Shown: in pieces, positions 35,397-43,898 of the stretch
Layout: each line of letters opens with the position of its first letter
Position numbering within the stretch: the stretch's first letter is position 1
Source of the DNA: Mesorhizobium amorphae CCNWGS0123
Lineage (GTDB): Bacteria; Pseudomonadota; Alphaproteobacteria; Rhizobiales; Rhizobiaceae
Direction of reading: 5' to 3'
NCBI RefSeq assembly: GCF_001686985.1
Contig: NZ_CP015322.1
Location: 868,001 to 932,000 of the forward strand
Length of the DNA: 64,000 bases
Translations under genes and position numbers: made by a program
The notes under the pieces: generated by a model
The model's input: only the letters and a program-made list of their open reading frames with translations
The model's database searches: none
What the model was told of the DNA's origin: nothing

Positions 35397-36015
35397 GGCC
35401 AAGTGGTTTCGACGAAAGGCGCTCAAGCACCATGACAGCCGCTGCCGCGCGGGCCGTGCTCCTCGCATAGGCTGGAATATCGGAGCCTGCTTATCGCGTG
35501 GCAACCAGCAGGGCCGACGTAGAAGCTCCGCTAGAGACATCGGCTCACGAAGGCAAAGGCCCCTCTTCGCCCCCGTCCAAATCTAGGATGCATTCCAGGG
35601 CATCATTTCTCAAAGTTGACCGTGAGCAATCCGGGCCTCAAGCTGTAAGCTGCTTCGGCCGATTAAGCGCAGTGATCAGAAGCCCCAAAAATTGCGTCGG
35701 CCAAGTGAGTGCCGGCGCTGGAACGCAATGGACACTTGAAGCTCAAGAAGGAGATACGCCACACGATCCTGCCGATGAGCGCCTCAACGATCGACCGCTT
35801 GCTCCAGTTGCCACGGCGCACCATGCGTACGAAAAAGCCGCCAAGGGTTGTTGCTCACCTATCGACCTCCCCGGCAGTATGGAAATAGACTTGGTCGCTC
35901 ATTGCGGGGGAATCAACCGAAGCTTTTCTGGGAGAGGTGCGAGCTGTGCAGGCTTATCTGGCGGCCCTGGCTGACGGCGAAACACAACCTCGCCTCGTCT
36001 CTGCCCAAGCTTAAT
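35397..36015 (+). pseudogene. Degenerate integrase-type transposase fragment
   Basis: No intact gene. Around 35720-35960 broken frames give KLKKEIRHTILPMSASTIDR and MDLVAHCGGINRSFSG, which parallel TRLLAMSAATIDRALREVR and EADLVAHSGPTTRGSF in the transposase at 29029-30528. The remainder is unassigned. It is probably an old relative of that IS. Confidence 0.5.
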
Positions 36016-36021
36016 CCGATC

Positions 36022-36095
36022 GAACCGCCGTGGTACGGACCCGTATGCCCGGTGGTGTGGGAGGGGCGGCGCCGTGAGGCGTCCCCCTATCCCGG
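36022..36095 (+). ncRNA. Group II intron 3' end (domains V and VI), solitary
   Basis: 36022-36057 (GAACCGCCGTGGTACGG...CCGGTGGTG) has the layout of domain V in a second bacterial intron class. It is followed by a domain VI hairpin at 36060-36092 (GGAGGGGCGGCGCC...GGCGTCCCCCTATCC). No maturase gene or other intron part is recognised upstream, so only the last ~80 bases of an intron remain. Confidence 0.65.
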
Positions 36096-36153
36096 CCAAT
36101 CCAAACCCGACATCATCGGAATCCCTCGCGATTCAATCATTCAATCTGGAGGG

Positions 36154-36204
36154 TTATGTGAGGTCGCATCGGTCGTCGCGGCGAGCTCGAGCGACCTCAC
36201 ATAA
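36154..36204. repeat. 14-bp perfect inverted repeat near the IS91 end
   Basis: TTATGTGAGGTCGC at 36154-36167 is repeated inverted at 36191-36204. It lies about 280 bp beyond the IS91 transposase stop and may form the terminal hairpin of that element. Confidence 0.7.
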
Positions 36205-36485
36205 GCCGGATTGAAGTAAGGCGCGGGTTGTTAGCCGCTGTTATGGAGATAGTAGGGCACGCTGTTTGACGGCGATAGCGAATTCGTCGCGTGCAGCGGT
36301 GGCACGACCGAATTTTGGCTTGATCCGGCGACCTTCGCGAGCAGCTTGGCGGGCGATCGGTGGCGATTTTTGCGCTCTCAATGCACACTGTCGGTCTTTC
36401 GGTGTGACCAGGGCCAAGCGGTGTCGCGCGCAGGCGGGGCGCTTGGTTTTGCGGGCATATCGGAGGGGGTGCGGATTGTCGGAGT

Positions 36486-37673
36486 TCATGATGTATCGCA
36501 CCAGAAAGATGATGGCCGGGGCGGCGAAACAGGCGCAACAGTGATCCCTGTCCTGTGCATGGGACGCCGGCAGTCAGGGCATTCGTAGGACTGCCTGTGC
36601 TGTGATTTGCCGGCCTGCTGCTGCCCGCCTGCTGGTGATGGCTGGTCGAGGAGCTGCCTGCAGAGACCGATCCGATCCCGTCGGTGACTATTGGCGAGAA
36701 AGCCGAAGTGACGCATGCGGTGGAAGCCGGCGGGAAGCACGTGAAGAAGAAAGCGCCGGATGAACTCGCGCGGGTCAAGGCGCATGATCTTCTCGCGGTC
36801 CCGACCATTGCCACGGTAATCCTTCCATCTGAAGGCAACATGGCCGTCATCGACCTCGACGATGCGGCTGTTGGCGATGGCAACACGATGGGTGTAACGG
36901 CCGAGATAGGCAAGCACCTGGTCAGGGCCGCCGAACGGTGGCTTCGAATAAACAACCCATTCGACGCGGCGAGCACGCGCGAGATGGCGGGTGAACGCCT
37001 CGGCGTCGTTGAGATGGCTGAGTTCGTTGGAGAAGCGGAGTTCACCGTGAGCGAAGACGTCGGCAAGGGCAGTCAGAAAGAGCCGCCGAAACAGGCGCGA
37101 CAGCACGCGCACGGGCAGAAAGAAGCCCGGCCGGCAAGCGACCCATCTTGACCTGCCGGGCGAGAGACCGCCGCCGGGCACGACGCAATGGACATGGGGA
37201 TGATGGGTCATGGCCTGGCCCCAGGTGTGAAGCACGGCGACGATGCCGATCTCGGCGCCCAGCCGCTTGGGGTCGGCGGCAACGGCCTGCAGCGTCTGGG
37301 CTGCGATCCGCATCAGCAATGCATAGACGACCGCCTTGTTGTGAAAGGCGATCTCGGCGATGCCAGGTGGTAGCGTGAAGACCACATGAAAGTACGGGAC
37401 CGGCAACAGATCGGCGACGCGTGCATCGACCCACTCCTTGCGGGCCGCGCCTTGACACTTCGGGCAATGGCGATTGCGGCAGGAATTATAGGAGATGCGG
37501 GTCCTGCCGCAATCGTCGCAGGCATCGACGTGACCACCGAGCCTGGGTGTCCGGCAAGCTTCGATCGCGCCCATGACGCGTCGCTCGCCGCGGCCCAGAT
37601 GACCGGCGTTCTCACGCCTGTAGGAACTCCCATGCCGTCGAAAGATGTCGGCGACTTCGAAGGTGGGGCGCAA
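36486..37673 (-). CDS. IS91-family transposase
   Basis: 395 residues. The N-terminal zinc-binding region (CDDCGRTRISYNSCRNRHCP, then KCQG) is followed by the HUH-type rolling-circle domain (THHPHVHCVVPGGGL) and the region with VLAYLGRYTHRVAIANSRIV that contains the expected tyrosine. Members move by rolling-circle replication. The C-terminus after LCRQLLD carries a Cys-rich tail (YECPDCRRPM). It is complete, so the element may be functional. Confidence 0.88.
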   Translation of the reverse strand: MRPTFEVADIFRRHGSSYRRENAGHLGRGERRVMGAIEACRTPRLGGHVDACDDCGRTRISYNSCRNRHCPKCQGAARKEWVDARVADLLPVPYFHVVFTLPPGIAEIAFHNKAVVYALLMRIAAQTLQAVAADPKRLGAEIGIVAVLHTWGQAMTHHPHVHCVVPGGGLSPGRSRWVACRPGFFLPVRVLSRLFRRLFLTALADVFAHGELRFSNELSHLNDAEAFTRHLARARRVEWVVYSKPPFGGPDQVLAYLGRYTHRVAIANSRIVEVDDGHVAFRWKDYRGNGRDREKIMRLDPREFIRRFLLHVLPAGFHRMRHFGFLANSHRRDRIGLCRQLLDQPSPAGGQQQAGKSQHRQSYECPDCRRPMHRTGITVAPVSPPRPSSFWCDTS

Positions 37674-37677
37674 CCGA

Positions 37678-38541
37678 TTACGATTCCGGCGGCGTCACCT
37701 CCAGTCGTAATCGATCGAGCGGACTGGCCGTCGACCGGATCGTGTCGGTGGAGACCTGGGCATAGCGCGCTGTCGTCGAGAGGTTGGCGTGTCCGAGCAG
37801 GACCTGGATGATGCGAATATCGGTCCCGTTCTCGAGCAGATGAGTGGCAAAGGAATGCCGCAGCGTATGGACGGTGACGTGCTTGGAAAGGCCCGCAGCC
37901 GCAACCGCCGAACGACAGGCGGAATGCAGCACCCACGGCTCGATCGGCTTGTCAGAATCGCGCCCGGGAAACAGAATGTCCCTGGGTCGCGCCAAGCGCC
38001 AATAGCTGCGTAGGATCCCGAGTAGTTCCGGCGACAGCATGACGTAGCGGGCTTTGCCGCCTTTGCCGCGTGTGATGTGGATCACCATCCTTGAGCTGTC
38101 GATATCGTTGGCGCGAAGACCACAGACTTCCGAGACCCTGAGACCGGCGGCATAAGCTGTTGTCAGAGCTACCCGCGCCTTCAAGCTGGAGACAGCCTGC
38201 AAAAATTCGACGACCTCGTCGCTGGAAAGAACTACCGGCAACTGGCGAGGCTCGCGCGCATACGGAATATGCTCCGGGATGGTATCCTGACCGAGCGTTA
38301 CGCCATAGAGGAACCGGAGTGCGCAGACGATCTGGTTCAATCCCGACCAGGAGATGCCCTTCGACACGAGGTGAACCTGGAAGGCATGGATATCGTCAAG
38401 GCCCAGCCGATCGGGCGATCGGCCAAAATAGCGGCTAAACTTTGCGACTGCATAAAGGTAGGATTGCTGCGTGGCCGGAGATAGATTGCGGACTGTCATG
38501 TCCTCGATCATCCGGCGACGCAGAGGGCTCATCTCAGCCAT
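37678..38541 (-). CDS. Tyrosine recombinase (phage-type integrase) of the IS91-like element
   Basis: 287 residues from ATG 38541, chosen for AGGAGATCC just upstream. The N-terminal SAM-like DNA-binding domain (MTVRNLSPATQQSYLYAVAK) is followed by the catalytic domain with Arg in AAGLRVSEVCGL, HTLRHSFATHLLENG, LLGHANLSTTARYAQVS and the nucleophilic Tyr. It is encoded directly before the IS91 transposase, as in IS91-type elements of other Rhizobiales, so it probably belongs to the transposon rather than to an ICE. Confidence 0.88.
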   Translation of the reverse strand: MAEMSPLRRRMIEDMTVRNLSPATQQSYLYAVAKFSRYFGRSPDRLGLDDIHAFQVHLVSKGISWSGLNQIVCALRFLYGVTLGQDTIPEHIPYAREPRQLPVVLSSDEVVEFLQAVSSLKARVALTTAYAAGLRVSEVCGLRANDIDSSRMVIHITRGKGGKARYVMLSPELLGILRSYWRLARPRDILFPGRDSDKPIEPWVLHSACRSAVAAAGLSKHVTVHTLRHSFATHLLENGTDIRIIQVLLGHANLSTTARYAQVSTDTIRSTASPLDRLRLEVTPPES

Positions 38542-38759
38542 CTGGATCTCCTGTCTGAAGGATGGGTTTGCAACACCCAAATCCTCTCAGACAGGAGGCG
38601 TCTCTCAAAGCGGGCACCAATTGCCGCGACTAGCGGCTTAGTTCAATCTGAACGTCCGCCGCTCTAGACGACGTTTCTTACAGATCGGGTGAGAATGATA
38701 GCGTTCTCTTCGCACTCCAGCCATAAGATCCCCGGTGCCTTTTGATCTAATCGGCGTCT

Positions 38760-38775
38760 TGTCGGAAACCCGACA
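38760..38775 (+). promoter_or_regulatory. NifA upstream activator sequence of the oxygenase gene
   Basis: TGTCGGAAACCCGACA matches TGT-N10-ACA exactly and is palindromic (TGTCGG / CCGACA with a small centre). It lies about 85-90 bp upstream of the -24 element at 38847. Confidence 0.82.
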
Positions 38776-38846
38776 AATTTTTGCTCGTCATGCACGTAGA
38801 AATGGACACCTAAGCGCAACCTATTAGAATCACACAGCTTTCTGAT

Positions 38847-38864
38847 ACGGTACGGCTTTTGCTT
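38847..38864 (+). promoter_or_regulatory. Sigma-54 -24/-12 promoter of the oxygenase gene
   Basis: CGGTACGGCTTTTGCTT has GG and GC ten bases apart and a good -12 (TTTTGCT). The -24 differs from the consensus TGGCACG at two positions. The transcript would start near 38874, about 25 bases before the ATG. Confidence 0.78.
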
Positions 38865-38900
38865 CTCAAGCAGCGTTCCGGACCACCACAAAACGGGAGA

Positions 38901-39914
38901 ATGTCTGTGACCACATCCGATCTTGCGGGCCTCGACGACAGATTCCGTGCGCAGCGTCAATCCTTCGACAAAATACCCATTGTCGATGTAGGGCCGCTTC
39001 TGGATGACAGCGGCGCTTCGGGCGTGGCAAAGGACATCCGCTGGGCATTCGAGAACGTTGGCTTTATGTACGTGAAGAACCACAGCGTGCCGGCACAATT
39101 GGTGGACGATACGTTCGCCCAAGCCCGTGCGTTCTTTGACCAGCCGCTTGAAGAGAAGTTGAAACTTCATATGGCCAATTCGGGAGTTGCATTGCGGGGT
39201 TACGTAGAGATCTTTGGTGAAAACACAGATCCAACGAACACAAAAGATTTGAAAGAGTGTTTTGACATCGGCCCCGAACGGCCTACTCTTGAGCGTCCCT
39301 TTTTCGGTCCGAACCAGTGGCCGTCGGCGCTGCCCGGGTTTCGTGAGACCGTATTTGGCTATCACCAGGCGATGAAGGACCTCGCGACAAAACTTTTAAG
39401 AGGAGTCGCGCTGAGCCTCGACCTGTCTAGGGATTTTTTTGACTCCAGGGTAACGGATCCGATCACCTATCAACGGTTGCTTCGCTACCCGACGCAGTCG
39501 GGACGGGTGGAGGAGAACGTCATTGGCATTGGCGCGCACGTCGATTACGGGAGTCTCACGATACTTGCCCAGGACAATGTCGGAGGACTCCAGGTCATGA
39601 ATCGTGAAGGGGTCTGGGTTGAAGGAGCGCCAATTGCCGGGACTTTCGTCATCAACATCGGCGAGCTTTTGCAGATACTAACCAACGAACGTTACATTGC
39701 CAACTTTCATCGGGTCGTGAACACGTCCGGGCGTGAGCGGTTTTCGATTCCATTCTTCATCGACGCGGACTACGATGCCGTGGTTGAACCTCTTGAAAGC
39801 TACGTATCTCCATCGAACCCCTCGCGCTATTTGCCTATCACATGCGGAGAGCATAAATTCGGGCGGTTCGTAAGGACCTTTCCGCACCTGGAAAGGGTCG
39901 GCCGAGGGAACTGA
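38901..39914 (+). CDS. 2-oxoglutarate/Fe(II)-dependent oxygenase, isopenicillin N synthase-like
   Basis: 337 residues from ATG 38901, preceded by ACGGGAGA. The N-terminal DIOX_N domain (IPIVDVGPLLDDSGASGVAK, FENVGFMYVKNHSV) is followed by the double-stranded beta-helix domain. The iron ligands are His and Asp in GIGAHVDYGSLTIL and a distal His in NFHRVVNTSGRERFSIPFFI, where RERFS gives the 2-oxoglutarate-binding Arg-X-Ser. The family hydroxylates, desaturates or cyclises small molecules; bacterial members often act in secondary metabolism, and the substrate is unknown. An NifA site and a sigma-54 promoter upstream indicate expression under nitrogen-fixing conditions. Bases 38958-39571 are nearly identical to the truncated inverted copy at 33375-33988. 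Confidence 0.9.
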   Translation: MSVTTSDLAGLDDRFRAQRQSFDKIPIVDVGPLLDDSGASGVAKDIRWAFENVGFMYVKNHSVPAQLVDDTFAQARAFFDQPLEEKLKLHMANSGVALRGYVEIFGENTDPTNTKDLKECFDIGPERPTLERPFFGPNQWPSALPGFRETVFGYHQAMKDLATKLLRGVALSLDLSRDFFDSRVTDPITYQRLLRYPTQSGRVEENVIGIGAHVDYGSLTILAQDNVGGLQVMNREGVWVEGAPIAGTFVINIGELLQILTNERYIANFHRVVNTSGRERFSIPFFIDADYDAVVEPLESYVSPSNPSRYLPITCGEHKFGRFVRTFPHLERVGRGN

Positions 39915-40260
39915 TGGGATCGGGTCTCCAAGCTCTTCGGCTGATCGTGGATGGCGGCTATCCGAAGCCACAGAACTGCCTGACCCGACGAGCATAGGGA
40001 CAAGTTACAATCGGTGGCCGCCGTTGCGTTGACTACTTCATCAATGCTGGCCGGCTAGCCAGACAGCTAGGTGGGATGGTTCGGGTTTGATGTGGCCGTC
40101 GGCTTAGCGGCGGTGCATCTGGCGATTGATGGCAGGCGTGAGGCGGTGCCTCTGGTCGCTTGTGAAGCCAGCCGCAGATCATGCTCCAATCGATGGCCTG
40201 ATCAGATCGTGTGCGTCACGTAGCGTCTCCCTGCTACCAACTGGAGCCTAATCTGGTGCC
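39915..40260. other. Intergenic region, no gene recognised
   Basis: About 345 bases between the oxygenase and the GntR regulator. No coding frame or transposase fragment could be named. Confidence 0.35.
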
Positions 40261-41043
40261 ATGTCCGTTGCCCCAATGCAGCGGACTTTACGAAGGTCAA
40301 AAATGTTCACCATGTATTTCAGGAATATCAATTTGATCGACTATAACACTAAAGAGGCCAAATACCTGTCGGGCCAACCCGGCGGCAGAATGACAAAGGC
40401 TAACATTTATCATGCAATACGGCACCGAATTTGTCTTCTCGATTACATGCCCGGCAGCCGGTTGAACGAGCGCGAACTCGCGGTCGAATTCGGAGTCAGC
40501 CGCACGCCTATGCGTGCCGTCTTGCAGCGTCTCGAATACGAGGGTTTTATTGTAAGCCAGCACGGCAACGGAACCGAAGTTACTTCCGTCGACCTAAAAT
40601 CGATCCGTGATATATACGTCATTCGAATGCGGCTGATGGATGCTATGGCGGAGTCCGCGCCGGTTCCTATTACTGGCGAAACTCTTAAAGAGTTCGAGGA
40701 ACTAGAGGAGTCTTGCGGTGCGCTTCTTCATCAGCGAGGTAAGCGGCAAATCGCGGAGATTATTATTCGTGAGCGCGGTATGCTGTATGGCTTGAGCAGC
40801 AACGCACCCCTCAGGAATTTGAACGACATTTTGTTTTTTCGGTCAGCGCAATTTTGGTTTCCACTGCTCCAACATAGGGACTTCGCTCAACAGGTTAGTG
40901 AGTTGCTGATTGAGCTTCGTATGATCCGCAATGCCCTTGAGCTGCGCGATGTACGGCTGGTCGGGGCCATTCATAAGGCGCACCTTGCAATACTTCTATC
41001 GCGGTTAGATGCTTGGATGGCATTAGAGACTCAGCCAACTTAG
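40261..41043 (+). CDS. GntR-family transcriptional regulator (FCD type)
   Basis: Up to 260 residues; ATG at 40390 (MTKANIYHAIRHRICLLDYM) would give a more typical 217-residue protein, and the long N-terminal stretch before it is unusual. The winged helix is ICLLDYMPGSRLNERELAVE followed by FGVSRTPMRAVLQRLEYEGF. The helical effector domain follows (RMRLMDAMAESAPV, AIHKAHLAILLSRLDAW). FCD regulators sense small organic acids. It lies downstream of the oxygenase on the same strand and might control one of the metabolic clusters here, but its operator is not evident. Confidence 0.85.
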   Translation: MSVAPMQRTLRRSKMFTMYFRNINLIDYNTKEAKYLSGQPGGRMTKANIYHAIRHRICLLDYMPGSRLNERELAVEFGVSRTPMRAVLQRLEYEGFIVSQHGNGTEVTSVDLKSIRDIYVIRMRLMDAMAESAPVPITGETLKEFEELEESCGALLHQRGKRQIAEIIIRERGMLYGLSSNAPLRNLNDILFFRSAQFWFPLLQHRDFAQQVSELLIELRMIRNALELRDVRLVGAIHKAHLAILLSRLDAWMALETQPT

Positions 41044-41160
41044 ATCGTCCTTGAGATATCAAGATGTCGACCGTAAACGACGGAACGGACGCTGCACTCG
41101 GACATCGCGTGTCAGAATGGTTGCGTTTGAAAGGTCATCAAGTCGCGCAGGTGCTGGAGA

Positions 41161-41442
41161 TTGGCAATCAGATCGCGAAAACTCCGTCACATACGCGCGT
41201 CGCTGGAGGGACCAACCATCGTCGAGACGGGTGCGCAGCAGAGCGGGGGTACGGTCAAGTGGTACAACCCCGAAAAGGGCTTCGGCTTCACTGCTCCTGA
41301 CAACGGTGAGAAGGACGTCTTCGTTCATGCCAGCATCCTGACCCGCTCAGGGCTCAGCCTGCTGGTGGAGGGACAGATGGTGTTTGTCGAATGCGGGCAA
41401 GGCAAGAAGGGCTTGGAAGTCCGGAGCATTCGCCTCGCCTAG
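41161..41442 (+). CDS. Cold-shock domain protein
   Basis: 93 residues if the TTG at 41161 is used; the cold-shock domain itself starts at about 41248: GGTVKWYNPEKGFGFTAPDN with DVFVHASIL (RNP1- and RNP2-like motifs). It should bind single-stranded nucleic acid. Rhizobial homologues often have two such domains; only one is visible, and the upstream 120 bases are in different frames, so the gene may have lost its 5' half. Confidence 0.7.
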   Translation: MAIRSRKLRHIRASLEGPTIVETGAQQSGGTVKWYNPEKGFGFTAPDNGEKDVFVHASILTRSGLSLLVEGQMVFVECGQGKKGLEVRSIRLA

Positions 41443-41775
41443 ACGGCGATGCATTCCCCATGCCCCCTACGCAGATATTGCAACACTGCGGGCCGGTCGC
41501 AATATAAGTACAGGATTTGACCGATATGCGCTATAGGCTTGGCGTCCAAGGGCTACGCGGTGACGTCATGGCCCGGTCAATTACCGGCACTTTAGGTTCT
41601 GGGATACCGGCAAGGGTCAGCTTGTCCCGTTGTCCTATAGCGCCAGTGATCAAGAACCAGATGCAGGCGCGTGGACGGTTTCTCTTCTAACCAACTGCAT
41701 GACGATCGTTCAGCCAGGGAAGTTGACGTGGGCTTTTTGTCCCTATATATTCCTCTTGTCAACCAAGAGATCATC

Positions 41776-42381
41776 ATGGCTCGGACAACGCCAAACCCAA
41801 GTGTTATCCGGTCTGATAGCTTGCAGGCGGTGTTTCTTCGGCGCGCCACATCAGCGCTTGAGCGCATGGCAGCCAATGCCTCGCCGAAGGTTCTCTCGGA
41901 CGCTTTGTCAGCCCCGACCGACACCGGTTCGCTCGCCCGACTTCTCAGCCAGTCTGACATCATCGGATCGGCTGTCATGGAACTCGACCCTCTGGTTCCT
42001 GCCCTTGCGAGGAATGTCGAACACCGCAAGTTCCTGATCGAGCGTGCGGGCGGCACCTTGTCGGCCGAGGATGCCGGACGGCTGCTCGGAATTTCGCGAC
42101 AGGCAGTCGACAAGCGCCGGCGAGCCGGGTCGTTGCTTGCCGTTCGGGAGGGAAGCGATTGGCGATATCCTGGTTGCCAATTTGACGAAACGGATGTGGT
42201 CGGCGGCATCGCGGAAGTTGTGCGAGCCTACGCTTCAGCCGGACCGTGGATGGCGCTGGACTTCCTGCTCGGCCCCGACTCGGTGCTCGCAGGGCGCACG
42301 CCGCTTGCGGCGTTGAGGGCTGGAGACCGGGATTCAGTGCTGCGCATTCTACGCAGTGAGGCTACGGACGGGTTTGCATGA
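41776..42381 (+). CDS. RES-type module 1, antitoxin (helix-turn-helix, Xre/MbcA-like C-terminus)
   Basis: 201 residues from ATG 41776 (MARTTPNPSVIRSDSLQAV), chosen for CCAAGAGATCATC upstream; the frame is open further 5'. The helix-turn-helix-like segment is AEDAGRLLGISRQAVDKRRR, with a C-terminal toxin-binding-type region AGPWMALDFLLGPDSVLAGR and TPLAALRAGD. Its stop overlaps the toxin start in ATGA. It should bind and neutralise the RES toxin and repress the operon. A paralogue lies at 51423-52109. Confidence 0.82.
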   Translation: MARTTPNPSVIRSDSLQAVFLRRATSALERMAANASPKVLSDALSAPTDTGSLARLLSQSDIIGSAVMELDPLVPALARNVEHRKFLIERAGGTLSAEDAGRLLGISRQAVDKRRRAGSLLAVREGSDWRYPGCQFDETDVVGGIAEVVRAYASAGPWMALDFLLGPDSVLAGRTPLAALRAGDRDSVLRILRSEATDGFA

Positions 42382-43022
42382 TTTCCGTGGAGCGGGCCGC
42401 GCGCCGCGGTCCACTCGGTCTGACGCCTCCGCCTCCCGATTGGCTTGACGATATCTCGCTGCCTATTGACGAAATAGAAGCCGGTCAGGTGTTGCAGCGT
42501 ATTCACCGATCTTCGCTCGCCCCGATTTTCTTCGGCCCGGGACGAGGCGTGCCGCCGACCAGTCGTTTTGACAGTGCGGGCGGACGGTTCGGAGTCCTCT
42601 ACGCCGGCCTGACGCTGCGCGGCGCCCTGGCCGAAACACTGCTACGCAATCCGCAACGTCTTATGGTCGGTATGGCAGCTATACTGGAGCGCTCCGCATC
42701 GGGGCTTGTCTCTGATCGGCCCTTACGGGTTGTGCGTCTGTGTGGACCAGGACTTCAAACCGTGGGCACGGACAACGCGATTTCGACCGGCCCCTATGCG
42801 CCTTGCGGATTTTGGTCTGATGCGCTGTGGAGTCATCGAGATCAGCCGGATGGATTGGCCTATCAATCGCGACACGACTCCAGCGAGATTTGCCTAGCTC
42901 TCTTTGAGAGAGCTGGTTTTCAACTTCTGCCTCGGGAAACCCGATCCTTGTCTAGCATGGTCGACGAAGTTGCAGCGGTGCTCGACAGTTATGGGAAATC
43001 CGTTTCGCTACCTGCCAACTAG
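42378..43022 (+). CDS. RES-type module 1, toxin (RES domain)
   Basis: 214 residues. The RES domain is seen in RIHRSSLAPIFFGPGRGVPP, SRFDSAGGRFGVLYAGLTLR (Arg and Gly-rich motif), GALAETLLRNP (Glu) and AYQSRHDSSEICLALFERAG (Ser), matching the Arg-Glu-Ser signature. RES toxins deplete NAD+ and stop growth. The gene overlaps the antitoxin by four bases, a typical type II arrangement. Confidence 0.85.
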   Translation: MISVERAARRGPLGLTPPPPDWLDDISLPIDEIEAGQVLQRIHRSSLAPIFFGPGRGVPPTSRFDSAGGRFGVLYAGLTLRGALAETLLRNPQRLMVGMAAILERSASGLVSDRPLRVVRLCGPGLQTVGTDNAISTGPYAPCGFWSDALWSHRDQPDGLAYQSRHDSSEICLALFERAGFQLLPRETRSLSSMVDEVAAVLDSYGKSVSLPAN

Positions 43023-43436
43023 ACGTCAGCTAACGCTGCCAGCAATCTCGTCGGGCTCGTCCATGAACGAACGGTCATCCTGCTGTCGCGCCCTAGCTGG
43101 TTAGATAGGCTGTCAGCCCCCAATTCTAATGCAACCGTGGGTCTTCTGGCTTGTTAGTCAAGAGATTCGCCATATTGAAAACCCCCGATATAGCCATCGG
43201 CACCGCTCGAATGCGTTGGACTAACCCGCTCCGCGATTGCGGAGCGGCAAGGGGGGCGCCAGCGTGTGTGGTGTTGATCGCGTCGTCTGTCGCGCTGAGC
43301 ATGTGCCCACAGCGAGTTCCGAGTGCGTCAGCATGGAATGGCTGTTTGCAGCCCATTCTGTCACATTCTATCGGATAAAGGAGGGGGCATGAAAGAGGCC
43401 GCGCTTAAGATTGGAAGAGGATGCAGAGGAGACACA

Positions 43437-43769
43437 ATGAAAATCGCCGCACTCGCAGCGGCGGTGATGGTCGACACGACCTCGGCCCGGGCTTGCGACC
43501 ATGCGATCGTTCCTTCCAACTGGAAATCGTGCGCAATAGGGCCACTAAGCGAAAACGGTGGAAAAGCAGATTGGGCTGCGATTCCCGCATGGACTATGAA
43601 GCCAGCTATCCGGCCATATTTTCTCGATGATCCGCGTTTGCTGGCTAACCATGGTCTATGCAACACGAAATACCGCCGCGTCACTTTATGTCTCCCAGGA
43701 TGGCAAGAGAGCAGGGACAAAGACGCGTGTTGGTATCTCATTTGCAGCGGGTTCCAGGCGCAACGCTGA
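43437..43769 (+). CDS. Small putative exported protein
   Basis: 110 residues from ATG 43437; ATG at 43389 is an alternative. The N-terminus MKIAALAAAVMVDTTSARAC looks like a short signal peptide with cleavage after Ala-Arg-Ala. The mature part is Cys-rich (Cys in ACDHA, WKSCAIG, LCNTKYRRVTLC, ACWYLICSG), so disulphides are likely if it reaches the periplasm. I do not recognise a family. Confidence 0.45.
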   Translation: MKIAALAAAVMVDTTSARACDHAIVPSNWKSCAIGPLSENGGKADWAAIPAWTMKPAIRPYFLDDPRLLANHGLCNTKYRRVTLCLPGWQESRDKDACWYLICSGFQAQR

Positions 43770-43898
43770 TAAGGGTGGCTTAAGGCATTAATTCTTTGTC
43801 CCCATGCGACCAAACACGCCGGCACGCTTCATCCCAAAGCGCTCGTCAAAATCGAGACCTTCTGGCAGAGTCGATGCGAGAGGCTGTAGCGTCCTTGA

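Larger units (their letters stand above)
36150..38605 (-). mobile_element. IS91-family element with accessory tyrosine recombinase
   Basis: It carries two genes on the minus strand, the recombinase (38541-37678) and the transposase (37673-36486), with only four bases between them. The ends are estimated from the hairpin near 36154-36204 and the sequence change upstream of the recombinase. It sits between a group II intron end and the promoter of the complete oxygenase gene. Confidence 0.72.

Noticed and set aside
37678..38541. Tyrosine recombinase as the integrase of a symbiosis ICE
   Set aside because: It is encoded four bases before the IS91 transposase, has no tRNA att site nearby, and fits the accessory recombinase of IS91-type elements better.
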